The notes under the pieces were generated by a model. The model was not told where the DNA came from, did no database searches, and saw only the letters and a list, made by a program, of their open reading frames with translations. The translations under genes were made by a program, and so were the position numbers. Below, piece after piece: positions 12,208 to 22,000 of a DNA stretch of 64,000 nucleotides (positions are counted from its first letter, which is position 1; each line of letters begins with the position of its first letter). The stretch comes from Symsagittifera roscoffensis. Its lineage: Eukaryota; Xenacoelomorpha; Acoela; Convolutidae. The stretch is from assembly GCF_963678635.1 (NCBI RefSeq), contig NC_087063.1:68240727-68304726 (forward strand), given 5' to 3'.

Positions 12208-12315
12208 CTATTATGATCGGCATATGCGATGAAGGGACTCCTGACGGTAATCTCGGTTATTATGATACACCTATCTTCTGATTACTTTTGGGCATTTATA
12301 AAATTTACGTCTGTC

Positions 12316-12316
12316 G

Positions 12317-12355
<39 letters not shown>

Positions 12356-12356
12356 A
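12316..12356 (+). repeat. CT microsatellite
   Basis: A run of CT dinucleotides interrupted once by TTT. The copy B equivalent (about 18670-18696) is shorter, as expected of a fast-changing microsatellite. It lies about 0.4 kb before UBE2A exon 1. Confidence 0.9.
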
Positions 12357-12736
12357 TAGTTCAAATACATCATGGTTGTTTTGTTTTCGGTTCAAAAATT
12401 GTCTAACCAGGTTTTCTGTGCTCACGGGGAGCTCGTCTACATGTTCTGAATGATTTTACAACGACGTTGATTGTGTTTCTCCGACTGTCGATATCAAATT
12501 GAACATCATTCAAGAAAAACGTATAAACTTTTGTAGATATAGTTCTTTTATTGAAAATTTTTTGATTTAGTGACATTGCTTAGTATGGAGTTTTTCCGTT
12601 TTCTAAGTTTTGAGTTGTATTGCAGTGGGCGCTCAGCTCAGTTTTGCCTATTTGTGCGTGATGAATTTAATGTCATCAAAATTTCTCAGGTTTTTTAATT
12701 CTTTATTTAAGTGATACGCTTGATATTTCAGGCCAA

Positions 12737-12996
12737 ACGTCAACCCCCACAAGACGTCGACTAATGGGAGACTTTAAAAGGTAGTTTATAAAAGTTGCAC
12801 ACATATAATGACCATGCTAATTAGCCATTTTCTTGATTGTTTAATGAGTTTTTTTGTAAAATTTGCAAGATTAAAATAGATGCCTTGCTATTCAGGTTAT
12901 ATTGGAATTTTTCAGACTCCAAGGAGTTCCTCCACATAGAATCAGTGGTGCACCTACAGAGCATAACATTATGGTCTGGAACGCTGTCATTTTTGG
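12737..12996 (+). pseudogene. UBE2A pseudo-exons 1 and 2 in copy A
   Basis: Pseudo-exon 1 (12737-12780) and pseudo-exon 2 (12916-12996) match exons 1 and 2 of the working gene at 19073-19333 in length (44 and 81 bp), phase and splice sites (GTAGTT donor, TTTTCAG acceptor). The start codon is ACG instead of ATG. The other changes are Ala5Thr, Arg11Gly, Glu18Gly, Asp19Val and Gly23Arg; all six differences from copy B change the protein. There are no stops, so it could still be read through as TSTPTRRRLMGDFKR...NAVIFG. No exon 3 or 4 follows within copy A. It is either a dead 5' fragment or a possible alternative 5' end that splices onward to exon 3 at 26630. Confidence 0.92.
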
Positions 12997-13302
12997 GTAG
13001 TTTTTTCAATTGTTCATACTAGACTATTTTCCCGTAAATAACTTTGTTCACAGGATCTTCAATTTTAAGATCTCCATTATTAGTCGAGTTGCACGTATAG
13101 GAGCTGGTCTAGGGATGTTGAAGCGTTTCTTGTTTTTGGTAGAATGTTTTCTTCCAGTTTTTTGGGTGCATGATTCTTTCGACTACCATTGCCATAAGCA
13201 AGGGCATTGCAATCGGTTACTAGAATTTTTACCGTAAATAACTTTGTTCACAGGACTCATCGACTCCTGGTGCTCTTGCACAAATAGCTTGAAGGTAACT
13301 AA

Positions 13303-13480
13303 TATGACAGGGGCGGTAAATACTCAGGTTTCGAATCTGACCACGACATTTTTTTTTCTGCGGTAAATATTCCGGTTCAAAAAAATCGGCATATTTGTCT
13401 GCTAATGTTTTGTCGGCGCAGTTGCCAGATCTAAGAATAGTTTCTTTATGCTGTAAAAAAATTTTGCTGTAGCTTTAATA
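13303..13480 (+). repeat. Short interspersed repeat with tRNA-like box B
   Basis: GGTTTCGAATCTGACCACGA is followed by a poly-T run and a body containing ATTCCGGTTCAAAAAAATCG. The same body occurs at about 19640-19780 (copy B) and, diverged, at 36696-36800. The GGTTTCGAATC segment resembles a tRNA box B, which suggests a SINE. A clear box A was not found here. Confidence 0.45.
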
Positions 13481-13562
13481 GTTTTAGCATTTTAAAAATC
13501 TGGCTGAATCAAAATTTTTACAATGGTTGTGTTGAAAAATGGAACCAATGTTCAAAACTGAA

Positions 13563-13606
13563 TTGTGAAGCTTTTCGCATAACTAGTATGCATCATCAGT
13601 CACTGG
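13563..13606 (-). ncRNA. Hammerhead-ribozyme-like motif behind the Penelope endonuclease, copy A
   Basis: On the minus strand: CTGATGA, a short hairpin GCATA-CTAGT-TATGC, then GAAA, then AGCTTCAC. CTGATGA and GAAA flanking a hairpin are the conserved core of the hammerhead, and hammerheads are known from Penelope-like elements. It lies about 150 bases 3' of the endonuclease stop codon. One unpaired T sits between CTGATGA and the hairpin. The base before CTGATGA is A in this copy, which breaks stem I, while copy B has T. Confidence 0.5.
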
Positions 13607-13756
13607 AAACAAAAAAGATCATAAAAATTATCACAATAAACAACAACAACTAATATTGTTCTGTGACATCTATAAAAGAGATGCAACATACAGAAAATAG
13701 AACAGGGAGAGGCGACCCGCGGTAGCCAGCCTTCGGCCAGACTCCCCGGGCCGTGT

Positions 13757-14329
13757 TCATAACCGGGTAGTCAGAGTTCTTTGCCGATATTCCTCTCGGC
13801 TGTTCAGCTGTGGTTGCCTACGCCTTATATGCAGCGCTTCCATTGTATAAAGAGTGATCGGGTCAGGTGCCTGGGTCGGGGTCTTTGTTTCGTATCTGGT
13901 GACTCCTTCACAGCCAGTAAGGTGCTCTCCGACGGGTGCCGTTGTCTTCAGATGCTCCTTCAATCGTGTGCAGAAGTGGCGGACTGTTTGCCCGACGTAG
14001 CGGGCGTTGCAGCCCGAACAACGAATTTCATACACCACACGACTTCTTAGATCTGCAGCAACCGGCGCTATGGGTGAAGACATGAGAGTTTGCAGCTTCC
14101 TGGTGGTGAAAATGACGCTGACATCTTGAATCTTTTTGAGCCTCTTGCCAAACTGATCAGAGATACTACCACGGTAAGGTACCACCATGACGGGTCGCTC
14201 ATTGTGATCAGTCAGGCGGGAAGCGACATAACTCTCAAGTTCACCATTCGAGGGATTCTGCCGTATCTTCTCAATCGTCCGTGAAATGATAAGATCTACG
14301 AACGATGGCGGGTACTGGTTGTAATTCAT
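13757..14329 (-). pseudogene. Penelope-like element, GIY-YIG endonuclease end, copy A (5' truncated)
   Basis: The 190-residue minus ORF begins in the RT-endonuclease linker ([18 protein letters not shown]; Penelope proteins usually have a YP motif here) and contains [18 protein letters not shown] followed by RLKEH. The Cys-x2-Cys between the two strand motifs and the RYVGQT/H spacing are characteristic of the Penelope GIY-YIG nuclease, which nicks target DNA for insertion. No RT domain lies upstream, so the element is 5' truncated. It sits antisense in what corresponds to UBE2A intron 2. The frame is intact to a natural-looking C-terminus. Confidence 0.88.
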
Positions 14330-14939
14330 TGGTTGTAATTAGACCTACTGGATTTCGTTTTTTTCCCATTGTTTTGTCTTTTCTGGTTGAATTGGTTTCA
14401 GCTGTTTAAATTGACTTAGTCGCCTCTACGTGACGAGCGAAAAAAAATTTGTGTGTGCGTGTCTGTGCTCTGAGGCTGAGGGGGACTTGATAATGTCTTA
14501 TTAGTCTAAAAAGTTTTTAGAATTTTTTTGCGGGTTTTTTTGTGGGCCCAATAGGTTTTGGCCTATTTTATATCGGCATAGTAGCTTCATATTGTTTCAT
14601 TTGATCATCAAATAAAGTGTTTTTGAGTGTTTCTGCTTTGGGGTGAGGTGAACTTTTAATTTTCAGACATCTAAATCTTGTTGATTTTTGTATCCCAAGT
14701 GCTGCGAAGCTCAGCTTTGTCTTTGTGTTTTTTTTTGTTTTCTACAAGTGCATGGAAGTTATATTGTGTCAAAAATTTTAAAATTTTTGCATACATTTCT
14801 TTAATTTTTTCTAAGTTTTTATGTTTCTTTTCGAATGCACTTCCTAGCAAGCAACGGATGGGATTATTTTATTATCCCTAATTTTTCCTGCTGGATGTGC
14901 AGGTTGTTTTATTGCAAGTTAATTAATTATTTTGAGATT

Positions 14940-15520
14940 TTTTGACTGAGTTTTTGTCTTCTCCTTTAAGAATCGATGAACGTAGTTCAGACTATTATAA
15001 AGGTCGTGATGATTTTTTTGTAGTTTTCAGGATAATCCATAAAAATTGTCCAGGCTCCAATTTGATCCTGTGCCTTTCGAATTTTACTTTCATTTTCAGT
15101 TGACTTGATTTTTTTTTGTTTAAAGGACGGCAAATTCTATTATCGAACAGTGAAAGTGTAAAGGTCACGAAAAATGTGATTGACTTATAATTTCGAAAAT
15201 GGACATTAATTATCAGATTTCGCAGCGAAGTATATATATTTTTATTTATTGATCCAGTTTTCTCAAATTGGGTTAACTTGATCAAAAAGTGTCAATCATA
15301 AATTGATCAAGAATTTCATAGAGCTTTAGGGCCATCTTTTTGTTCAATACAAGCCGGGATTCAATTCCTGTTTAATCGCGTGCCTTAACTATTTTGCAAC
15401 TGTCTGTTGGCTATGTTTTAATGAGGAAGAAATAAATGGAGTTTGCGTGGTCCGAATTTTACATTTCTCTTAGATAAATTATTTCTATAATAATTGCAAC
15501 AAAAGTTCTTTGCTTTTTCA
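14940..15520 (+). repeat. R1 dispersed repeat, copy-A member
   Basis: R1 landmarks in order: GATGAACGTAGT...GACT, ATTATCGAACAGTGAAAG, AAGGTCACGAAAAATG, TCAGATTT, GATCCAGTTTTCTCAAATTG, AAGTGTCAATCATAAATTG. The same order occurs at about ten places in the window. It has no coding capacity. Confidence 0.8.
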
Positions 15521-15599
15521 GCCTACGATTTCTCTGACAGAATTTTTTCATGTTTTTCAAGACATTTTTTCGAGTCAAATTATCACCTTTTTGCCTCCT

Positions 15600-16265
15600 A
15601 ACCTGGAAACACGCTTGGGGACGGTACCGGCCGTGACGAACTATAGACAGCAGAGCTCTAGCGATCCAGGTCAAAGAACAGACGTTCAAGATCGATAGAC
15701 AGGAAGCGCCAACGAGAGAACAATTGCAGAAATTGGATTGTCTATAAAATTTAGATCTTTTTGAGACAATGTGCAAGATTCTGAACATTCCGATAGAAGT
15801 GAAAAAGATATGGGCAAGAAGACGACTGATGCCATGGTTTAGAGCTAACATGACTGCATGGCTGTACGAATATGCCAAAAAGCATATGCCGAAGCACGGC
15901 AGAGTGTACAGTGGGTATCAGCTGGACATTGGGACCGGAGCTTTCAAGCGAGCTTTCGTGACTCATTGGGATGCAGTGACCACCGCTGTGAAAAAAATTC
16001 CAGGGCAAGTGAACGTAGTGGAAAGGAAAAAGAAGAGATGTTGAAGGAAGATTTGGAGAGAAACGTGACGTTGTGCCTCCACAACAGCTTCTGCATGAAC
16101 ATTGAATCTAATGTGGATCCGCTACCTTGTTGTAAACAAAGTGTAGAAGTGCAGAAGTGTTGGAGGACTGCTTCCAACAGCGTCAGAATAGCTAACGATG
16201 TGTTGCAAGACACAGAAACTGAAAGTGCAGAGTCAGTGTCACAGGAGGAGGAGATGGAATATTGA
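15600..16265 (+). pseudogene. Gag-like fragment related to the Gypsy element, opposite orientation
   Basis: Between duplication copies A and B, the + strand at 15657-15715 encodes DPGQRTDVQDR-QEAPTRE, closely matching GPGQRTDVQDRLGEAP of the minus-strand gag at about 3050. It is followed by a 91-residue basic ORF (15769-16044: KKIWARRRLMPWFRANM, then RKKKRC) and an overlapping ORF in another frame (15858-16265) rich in Cys, Glu and Ser. I do not recognise the 91-residue protein; its position suggests a continuation of a related gag. Stops and frameshifts make expression unlikely. Confidence 0.5.
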
Positions 16266-16917
16266 CGAATGGCCGGAAACAAAAGATGCAAAAAGAAAGA
16301 AAATTAGAAGAATTTAGAAGCTTTAGAACTTCTAAGCGACGAAAAAAAAGAGAAACAAAGAAGTGACAAAAAGAAGAAGATAAAACTCAGAATTGTTTTA
16401 TGTGTGTGACAAAAACTCAAGTGGGAAGCTAAGCAACCAAGTTGTAATTGAAAACTGAAACATTTAGTTGAGTTTTGAACATTAAAGAAACTGTTGCATT
16501 TACAAATTTGCATTTTGATTTTAGTTAGTGCCTTTAGAGACACTTACTATTTTTTTAGAAAGGCTTGAGTAAAGAGTATATTTAAATATTCCAGCCTGCA
16601 TGATTGTTTTTAATCAACTAGGACGACTGATCACTTTGTGGTGACATGAAAGCCTGGATAATCTCTTGAAGAGGGAGATTGTTTCATTGTTCTTTCTAAC
16701 CACAGACTTCCTTAATTTTAATTTTCAGGACAATAACAACCAAGATGTCCGAAGGGAAGAAGCATACTAGGATAATTTTAGCTTGTTGGTTGGCAGGGCT
16801 GTCCTGCAAACCAACATCTTTTAAAATATAGGAGAAAAAGTTTTAAAATCAGGACATTGACACTGGAAGTCAGAAAAGACGTTTTATTTTAAGTCACATC
16901 TTCAAAGTGCAGATTAG
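16266..16917 (+). other. Non-coding stretch between the gag fragment and copy B
   Basis: This is AT-rich sequence without a supportable ORF on either strand. By position it could be the LTR or 3' leader of the gag-bearing fragment, but I found no matching second LTR and no defined ends. Confidence 0.3.
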
Positions 16918-17989
16918 TGAAAAAATTTCGAAGGCTATAGCAATGTAGTATGATGCCATTTATATTCTGCAGTGAGTCGATATGACGCGGATAAAAGTGT
17001 TTTCGTGTATTTTGTAATTTCTGTTCGATGAATCCGACCAATTTTACGAACAGTGCGAGATTCAATGGGGACATTGACCGGGCTGTCCGGGGAGTATGTT
17101 ACATTTGACCAGAATGGACAAAACTGCACTTTTGACAGATTCGAAATTTTAGCAGCTAACCTTCCGGTTTCAAGAGATTAGTGACGTTATTGGGACGATT
17201 AGTCAAACGGTGAAGGTCAAGATATTCTGGTATTTTGAAAGTTTAAAAATTCGAAGTGATGACGTAATAATTCTGAGAAACGTCAAAAACGGCCATTTTG
17301 GAAGAAAACCAGAATATAATCAAAACAACAAAGGTTGCAATAGCGATAACTACGAGAATTGCTATAGAAATACAACAACGAATAGCAGAGTTAGCAGAGA
17401 CCGCTCCGAGTTGCAACGATTGGGTCGCTACAATCGTTGCAAGGCCGTTCACATTAACGGTGAAGGGTAGAAGACAGCCTTCCGGAAGGAAGATAAGGAC
17501 GTTACTTCCCCGGATTCAGGAATCCGGAGGGGTCTCGGGAGTTGAACTGAAACTCTTTTATATAAATTTTTAGCTTCCCAGTGATGTCTTGAATTGAATA
17601 TACTTAACATCTGATTTCATTTCGCAACGATGAGAAGCTAGGAGTTCGGGGAAAGGGTTGATCCATCTTCGATGGAGATGATGATTTTCATCTACTGAAC
17701 AAAAACAACAATAATTTAATAAATATTAGTAGCCCTGATTTTAGGAGTGACCTGGTGGTCTGGTGATACTGATACCCAGCCATGAGCTCACTATTTCTGC
17801 ATGTAATTAAGTTAATTTGAGCGTTCTGGTCGAAGTCGGAGAACAGTGACGTTTTTGTGGATCCGATGTTAGAAAGACCACCAAAAGAAATGGCTTTGGT
17901 AGAGACGGTGAAAAGCATGTTGAGCTCTTGTTTATACGTTGGCCAGTCGTCTTCGGACCTAGCTTTATTTTCTGTCGATATGTACTTCC

Positions 17990-18226
17990 GGGCGAATATT
18001 ACAATCATTCATCATGTTATCCATTGTTGTGTCGAGATCTGCTCTTAACTTTTTGGTCGAATGATTGGTTCCGCTTTACTGTTCTTTGAAAATAAGTTGC
18101 TTCACAGAAGGACAGCAAGCTGTGTAACACCAGATTACTGTAGTTTGGCACATGCACTGATAGGGTTCATCAGGCGTTGAAAGGCACTTTGCACAGTAGT
18201 GTTCACGGCAACGCTCACCTTCCATG
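17990..18226 (-). pseudogene. Cys/His-rich zinc-finger-like remnant, copy B
   Basis: The minus strand at 18226-18110 reads GERCREHYCAKCL, then about 20 residues, then VIWCYTACC. The spacing (C-x3-H-Y-C-x2-C ... W-C-x3-C-C) resembles the second half of a PHD-type finger, which occurs in ORF1 proteins of some LINEs. The frame then runs into a stop and continues as an acidic/basic stretch (HSTKKLRADLDTTMDN). The same feature, more decayed, is in copy A. The identity is not certain. Confidence 0.3.
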
Positions 18227-19072
18227 ACTTTCCTAGGGCTTTGTACGTTTCTCTGTTATGTATAAAAGTCAACTTTTTGCGATTACTGCCGCCATTCAAG
18301 AAAAACTGCTGGCCAAAACACGGAAATTTTTTTGAACAAGCTTTGTAAGAACAGCTTATTTATAAGGCAATACACTTTCGTAATCGGCACAACAAATGAC
18401 AAAACAACTTTCAACGAAATTTGATTTGCAATACAATGTATACATTCTCGTGTGGATTTGCGTGTTCTTATTTAAGAAACGTATCCCGTATCGAGTTTAA
18501 TTTTAAACACATCAACACTAATCATCTTATTATTATCACTTCCATATCTAGAAAATTCCAAAGATTCTGATTGGCATATGTGATGAAGGGACTCCTGACG
18601 GTAATCTCGGTTACTATGATACACCTACCTTCTGATTACTTCTGCGCATTTATGAAATTTACGTCTGTCGCTCTCTCTCTTTCTCTCTCTCTCATAGTTC
18701 AAATATATCATGGTTATTTAGTTTTCGGTTCAAGGATTGTCTACCCAGGTTTTCTGTGCTCGGGGGGAGCTCGTTTAAATTTTCTGAATGATTGTTCAAC
18801 GACGTTGATTTTTTCTCCGACTGTCGATATCAAATTGAACATCATTCAAGAAAAACGTATAAACTTTTGTGGATATAGTCTTTTTATTGAAGATTTTTTG
18901 ATTTAGTGGCATTCGCTTAGTTTGGAGCTTTTCCGTTTTCTAAGTTTTGAGTTGTATTGCAGGGGGCGCTAAGCTCAGCTTTGCCTATTTGTGCGTGATG
19001 AATTTAATTTCAACAAAATTTCTGAGGTTTTTAATTGTTTATTTAAGTGATACGCTTGATATTTCAGGCCAA

Positions 19073-22000
19073 ATGTCAACCCCCGCAAGACGTCGACTAA
19101 TGAGAGACTTTAAAAGGTAGTATATAAAAGTTGCAGACATATAATGACTATGCTAATTGGCCATTGTCTTCATTGTTTGATGATTTTTTTTTGTAAAATT
19201 TGGAAGATTAAAATAGATGCCTTGCTATTCAGGTTATATTGGAATTTTTCAGACTCCAAGAAGATCCTCCACATGGAATCAGTGGTGCACCTACAGAGCA
19301 TAACATTATGGTCTGGAACGCTGTCATTTTTGGGTAATTTTTTCATTTGTTCAAACTAGACTATTTTCCCGTAAATAACTTTGTTCACAGGATCTTCAAT
19401 TTTAATATCTCCATTATTAGTCGAGTTGCACGTATAGGAGCTGGTCTAGGGCTGTTGAAGCGTTGCTTGTTTTTGGTAGATTGTTTTCTTCCAGTTTTTT
19501 GAGTGCATGATTTTTTTGACTACCCTTGCGATAAGCAAGGGTATTGCATTCGGTTACTAGAATTTTTACCGTAATTAACTTTGTTCACAGGACTCATCGA
19601 CTCCTGGTGGTCTTGCACAATTAGCTTGAAGGTAACGAATATGCCAGGGGCGGCAAATAATCAGGTTTCGAATCTGACCACGACCTGTTTTTTTTTCAAG
19701 CGGTAAATATTCCGGTTCAAAAAATCGGCATATTTGTCTGCTAATGTTTTGTCGGCTCAGTTGCCAGATCTAAGAATAGTTTCTTTATGATTTAAAGAAT
19801 TTTTGCCGTTGCTTTAATAGTTTTAGCATTTTAAAAATCTGGCTGAATCAAAATTTTTACAATGGTTGTGTTGAAAACTGGAATAAATGTTCAAAACTGA
19901 ATTGTGAAGCTTTTCGCATAACTAGTATGCATCATCAGACACTGGAAACAAAAAAGATCATAAAAATTATCACAAAAAACAACAACAACTAGTACTATTC
20001 CGTGACATCTATAAAAGAGATGCAACATACAGAAAATAGAACAAGGAGAGGCGACCCGCGGTAGCCAGCCTTCGGCCAGACTCCCCGGGCCGTGTTCATA
20101 ACCGGGTAGTCAGAGTTCTTTGCCGATATTCCTCTCGGCTGTTCAGCTGTGGTTGCCTACGCTATATATGCAGCGCTTCCATTGTCTAAAGAGTGATCAG
20201 GTCAGGTGCCTGGTCCGGGATCTTTGTTTCGTATCTGGTGACTCCTTCGCAGCCAGTAAGGTGCTCTCCAACGGGTGCCGTTGTCTTCAGATGCTCCTTC
20301 AATCGTGTGCAGAAGTGGCGGACTGTTTGCCCGACGTAGCGGGCGTTGCAGCCCGAACAACGAATTTCATACACCACACGACTTCTCAGATCTGCAGCAA
20401 CCGGCGCTTTGAGTGAAGACATGAGAGATTTCAGCTTCCTGGTGGTGAAAATGACGCTCACATCTTGAATCTTTTTGAGCCTCTTGCCAAACTGATCAGA
20501 GATACTACCACGGTAAGGTACCACCATGACGGGTCGCTCATTGTGATCAGTCAGGCGGGAAGCGACATAACTCTCAAGTTCACCATTCGAGGGATTCTGC
20601 CGTATCTTCTCAATCGTCCGTGAAATGATAAGATCTACGAACGATGGCGGGTACTGGTTGTAATTCATTGGTTGTAATTAGACCTACTGGATTTCGTTTT
20701 TTTCCCATTGTTTTGTCTTTTCTGGCTGAATTGGTTTCAGCTTTTTAAATTGACTTAGTCGCCTCTACGTGACGAGCGAAAAAAGTTTTGTGTGTGCGTG
20801 TCTGTGCTCTGAGGCTGAGGGGGACTTGATAATTTCTTATTAGTCTAAAATGTTTTTAGAATTTTCTTGCGGACTTTTTTGGGCCCAATAGGTTTCGGCC
20901 TATTTTATATATGACTAGCAACAATCTCAATTATGACTTTTAATACTCGAAGCTTAGTAGATATAAACAGAAGAACAAAATTTTCAAATACGCTAAATAC
21001 ATACGATTACGACATTTTATGCTTAACAGAAACTTGGTTAACTTGTGATATCCCATCAGCAGCCCTTTTCCTAAGTAGATATCAGGTATATAGAAAAGAC
21101 CGAATGACAAATGATGATCGTAAAACAAAACATGGTGGAGTACTAATTGCAATCAAAATGATATTCTTCACGAACATATCTCATCATAAAATGAACATTC
21201 CGATTGTATAACCATCAAAATTAAAACTAAAAAAGACAGCGCAATTTTGCTTTGTTGCATATACAATGCTCCGTACCCAAGTGTCTCCCAATGGGAAATT
21301 AGGGATTTGAAAACCTTATTAGAAAATGTTCAGCTTAAGGCAAAGGAGTGTCAATGTAATCTGATCATTCTAACATGTGACTTAAATCTATCACAAACGA
21401 ACTGGTTAACTATGTCATCAAATCTTGATTACGAAAAACAAATAATTGATGCACTTGTAGAAAGAAACTTCAGTAATCAATCGACTGATCATATAGACGT
21501 CGTCCTATCTTATGAATAAGCTGAAAACAAAGAAAAAACGAAAAAGTGTAACTCTTAGCAAATTGATTAAACTCAAACGCCTTGAAAAGCAAATCAAACT
21601 TGAATCCGAGAAAGACCTCGCTGAATATGAAAAATCAGTATTAGAAGCAAGAACGTTTAGTAAAATACAGAAATACTTGAAATGTATACGAAAAACACAG
21701 TAGCGTCAATAAATGTTGAAAAGGCTGAAGTTTTTATTCAATACTTCGCGTCGGTCTTCAGTAAATCTAATATGCAGCCTGGATATGAGCCAAATAACAT
21801 ACAAAACTCAGCTAACTACACTGAAGAACAAATAAGCGACATGTTGTTTGAACTTAATCCTGACAAATCAACCGGACCCGATAAAATTGGAAACACACTC
21901 TTAAAAAAGTGTCACAAAACCCTGTGTAAATCACTAAAACTGATCTTTCGAACATGTCTAAACAAGCAATGTTACCCCAGCTACTGGAAAATATGCCAAA

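Larger units (their letters stand above)
10304..15584 (+). repeat. Duplication copy A: UBE2A 5' region, pseudo-exons 1-2 and part of intron 2
   Basis: About 5.28 kb in direct orientation is repeated at 16918-24443. Both copies begin near AATTTCGAAGGCTATAG and end near CGAG(T/A)CAAATTATC. The order of landmarks is identical: CT-rich microsatellite, UBE2A exon 1, exon 2, hammerhead-like motif, Penelope endonuclease, R1 repeat. In the 125 bp of exon sequence the copies differ at six positions. Copy A has extra internal tandem repeats: a 77-bp unit (12061-12130 and 12138-12207) and a repeat at about 11670-11750 and 11765-11850. Copy B has only one of each. Copy B additionally holds a 2.5 kb LINE. 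Confidence 0.93.
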
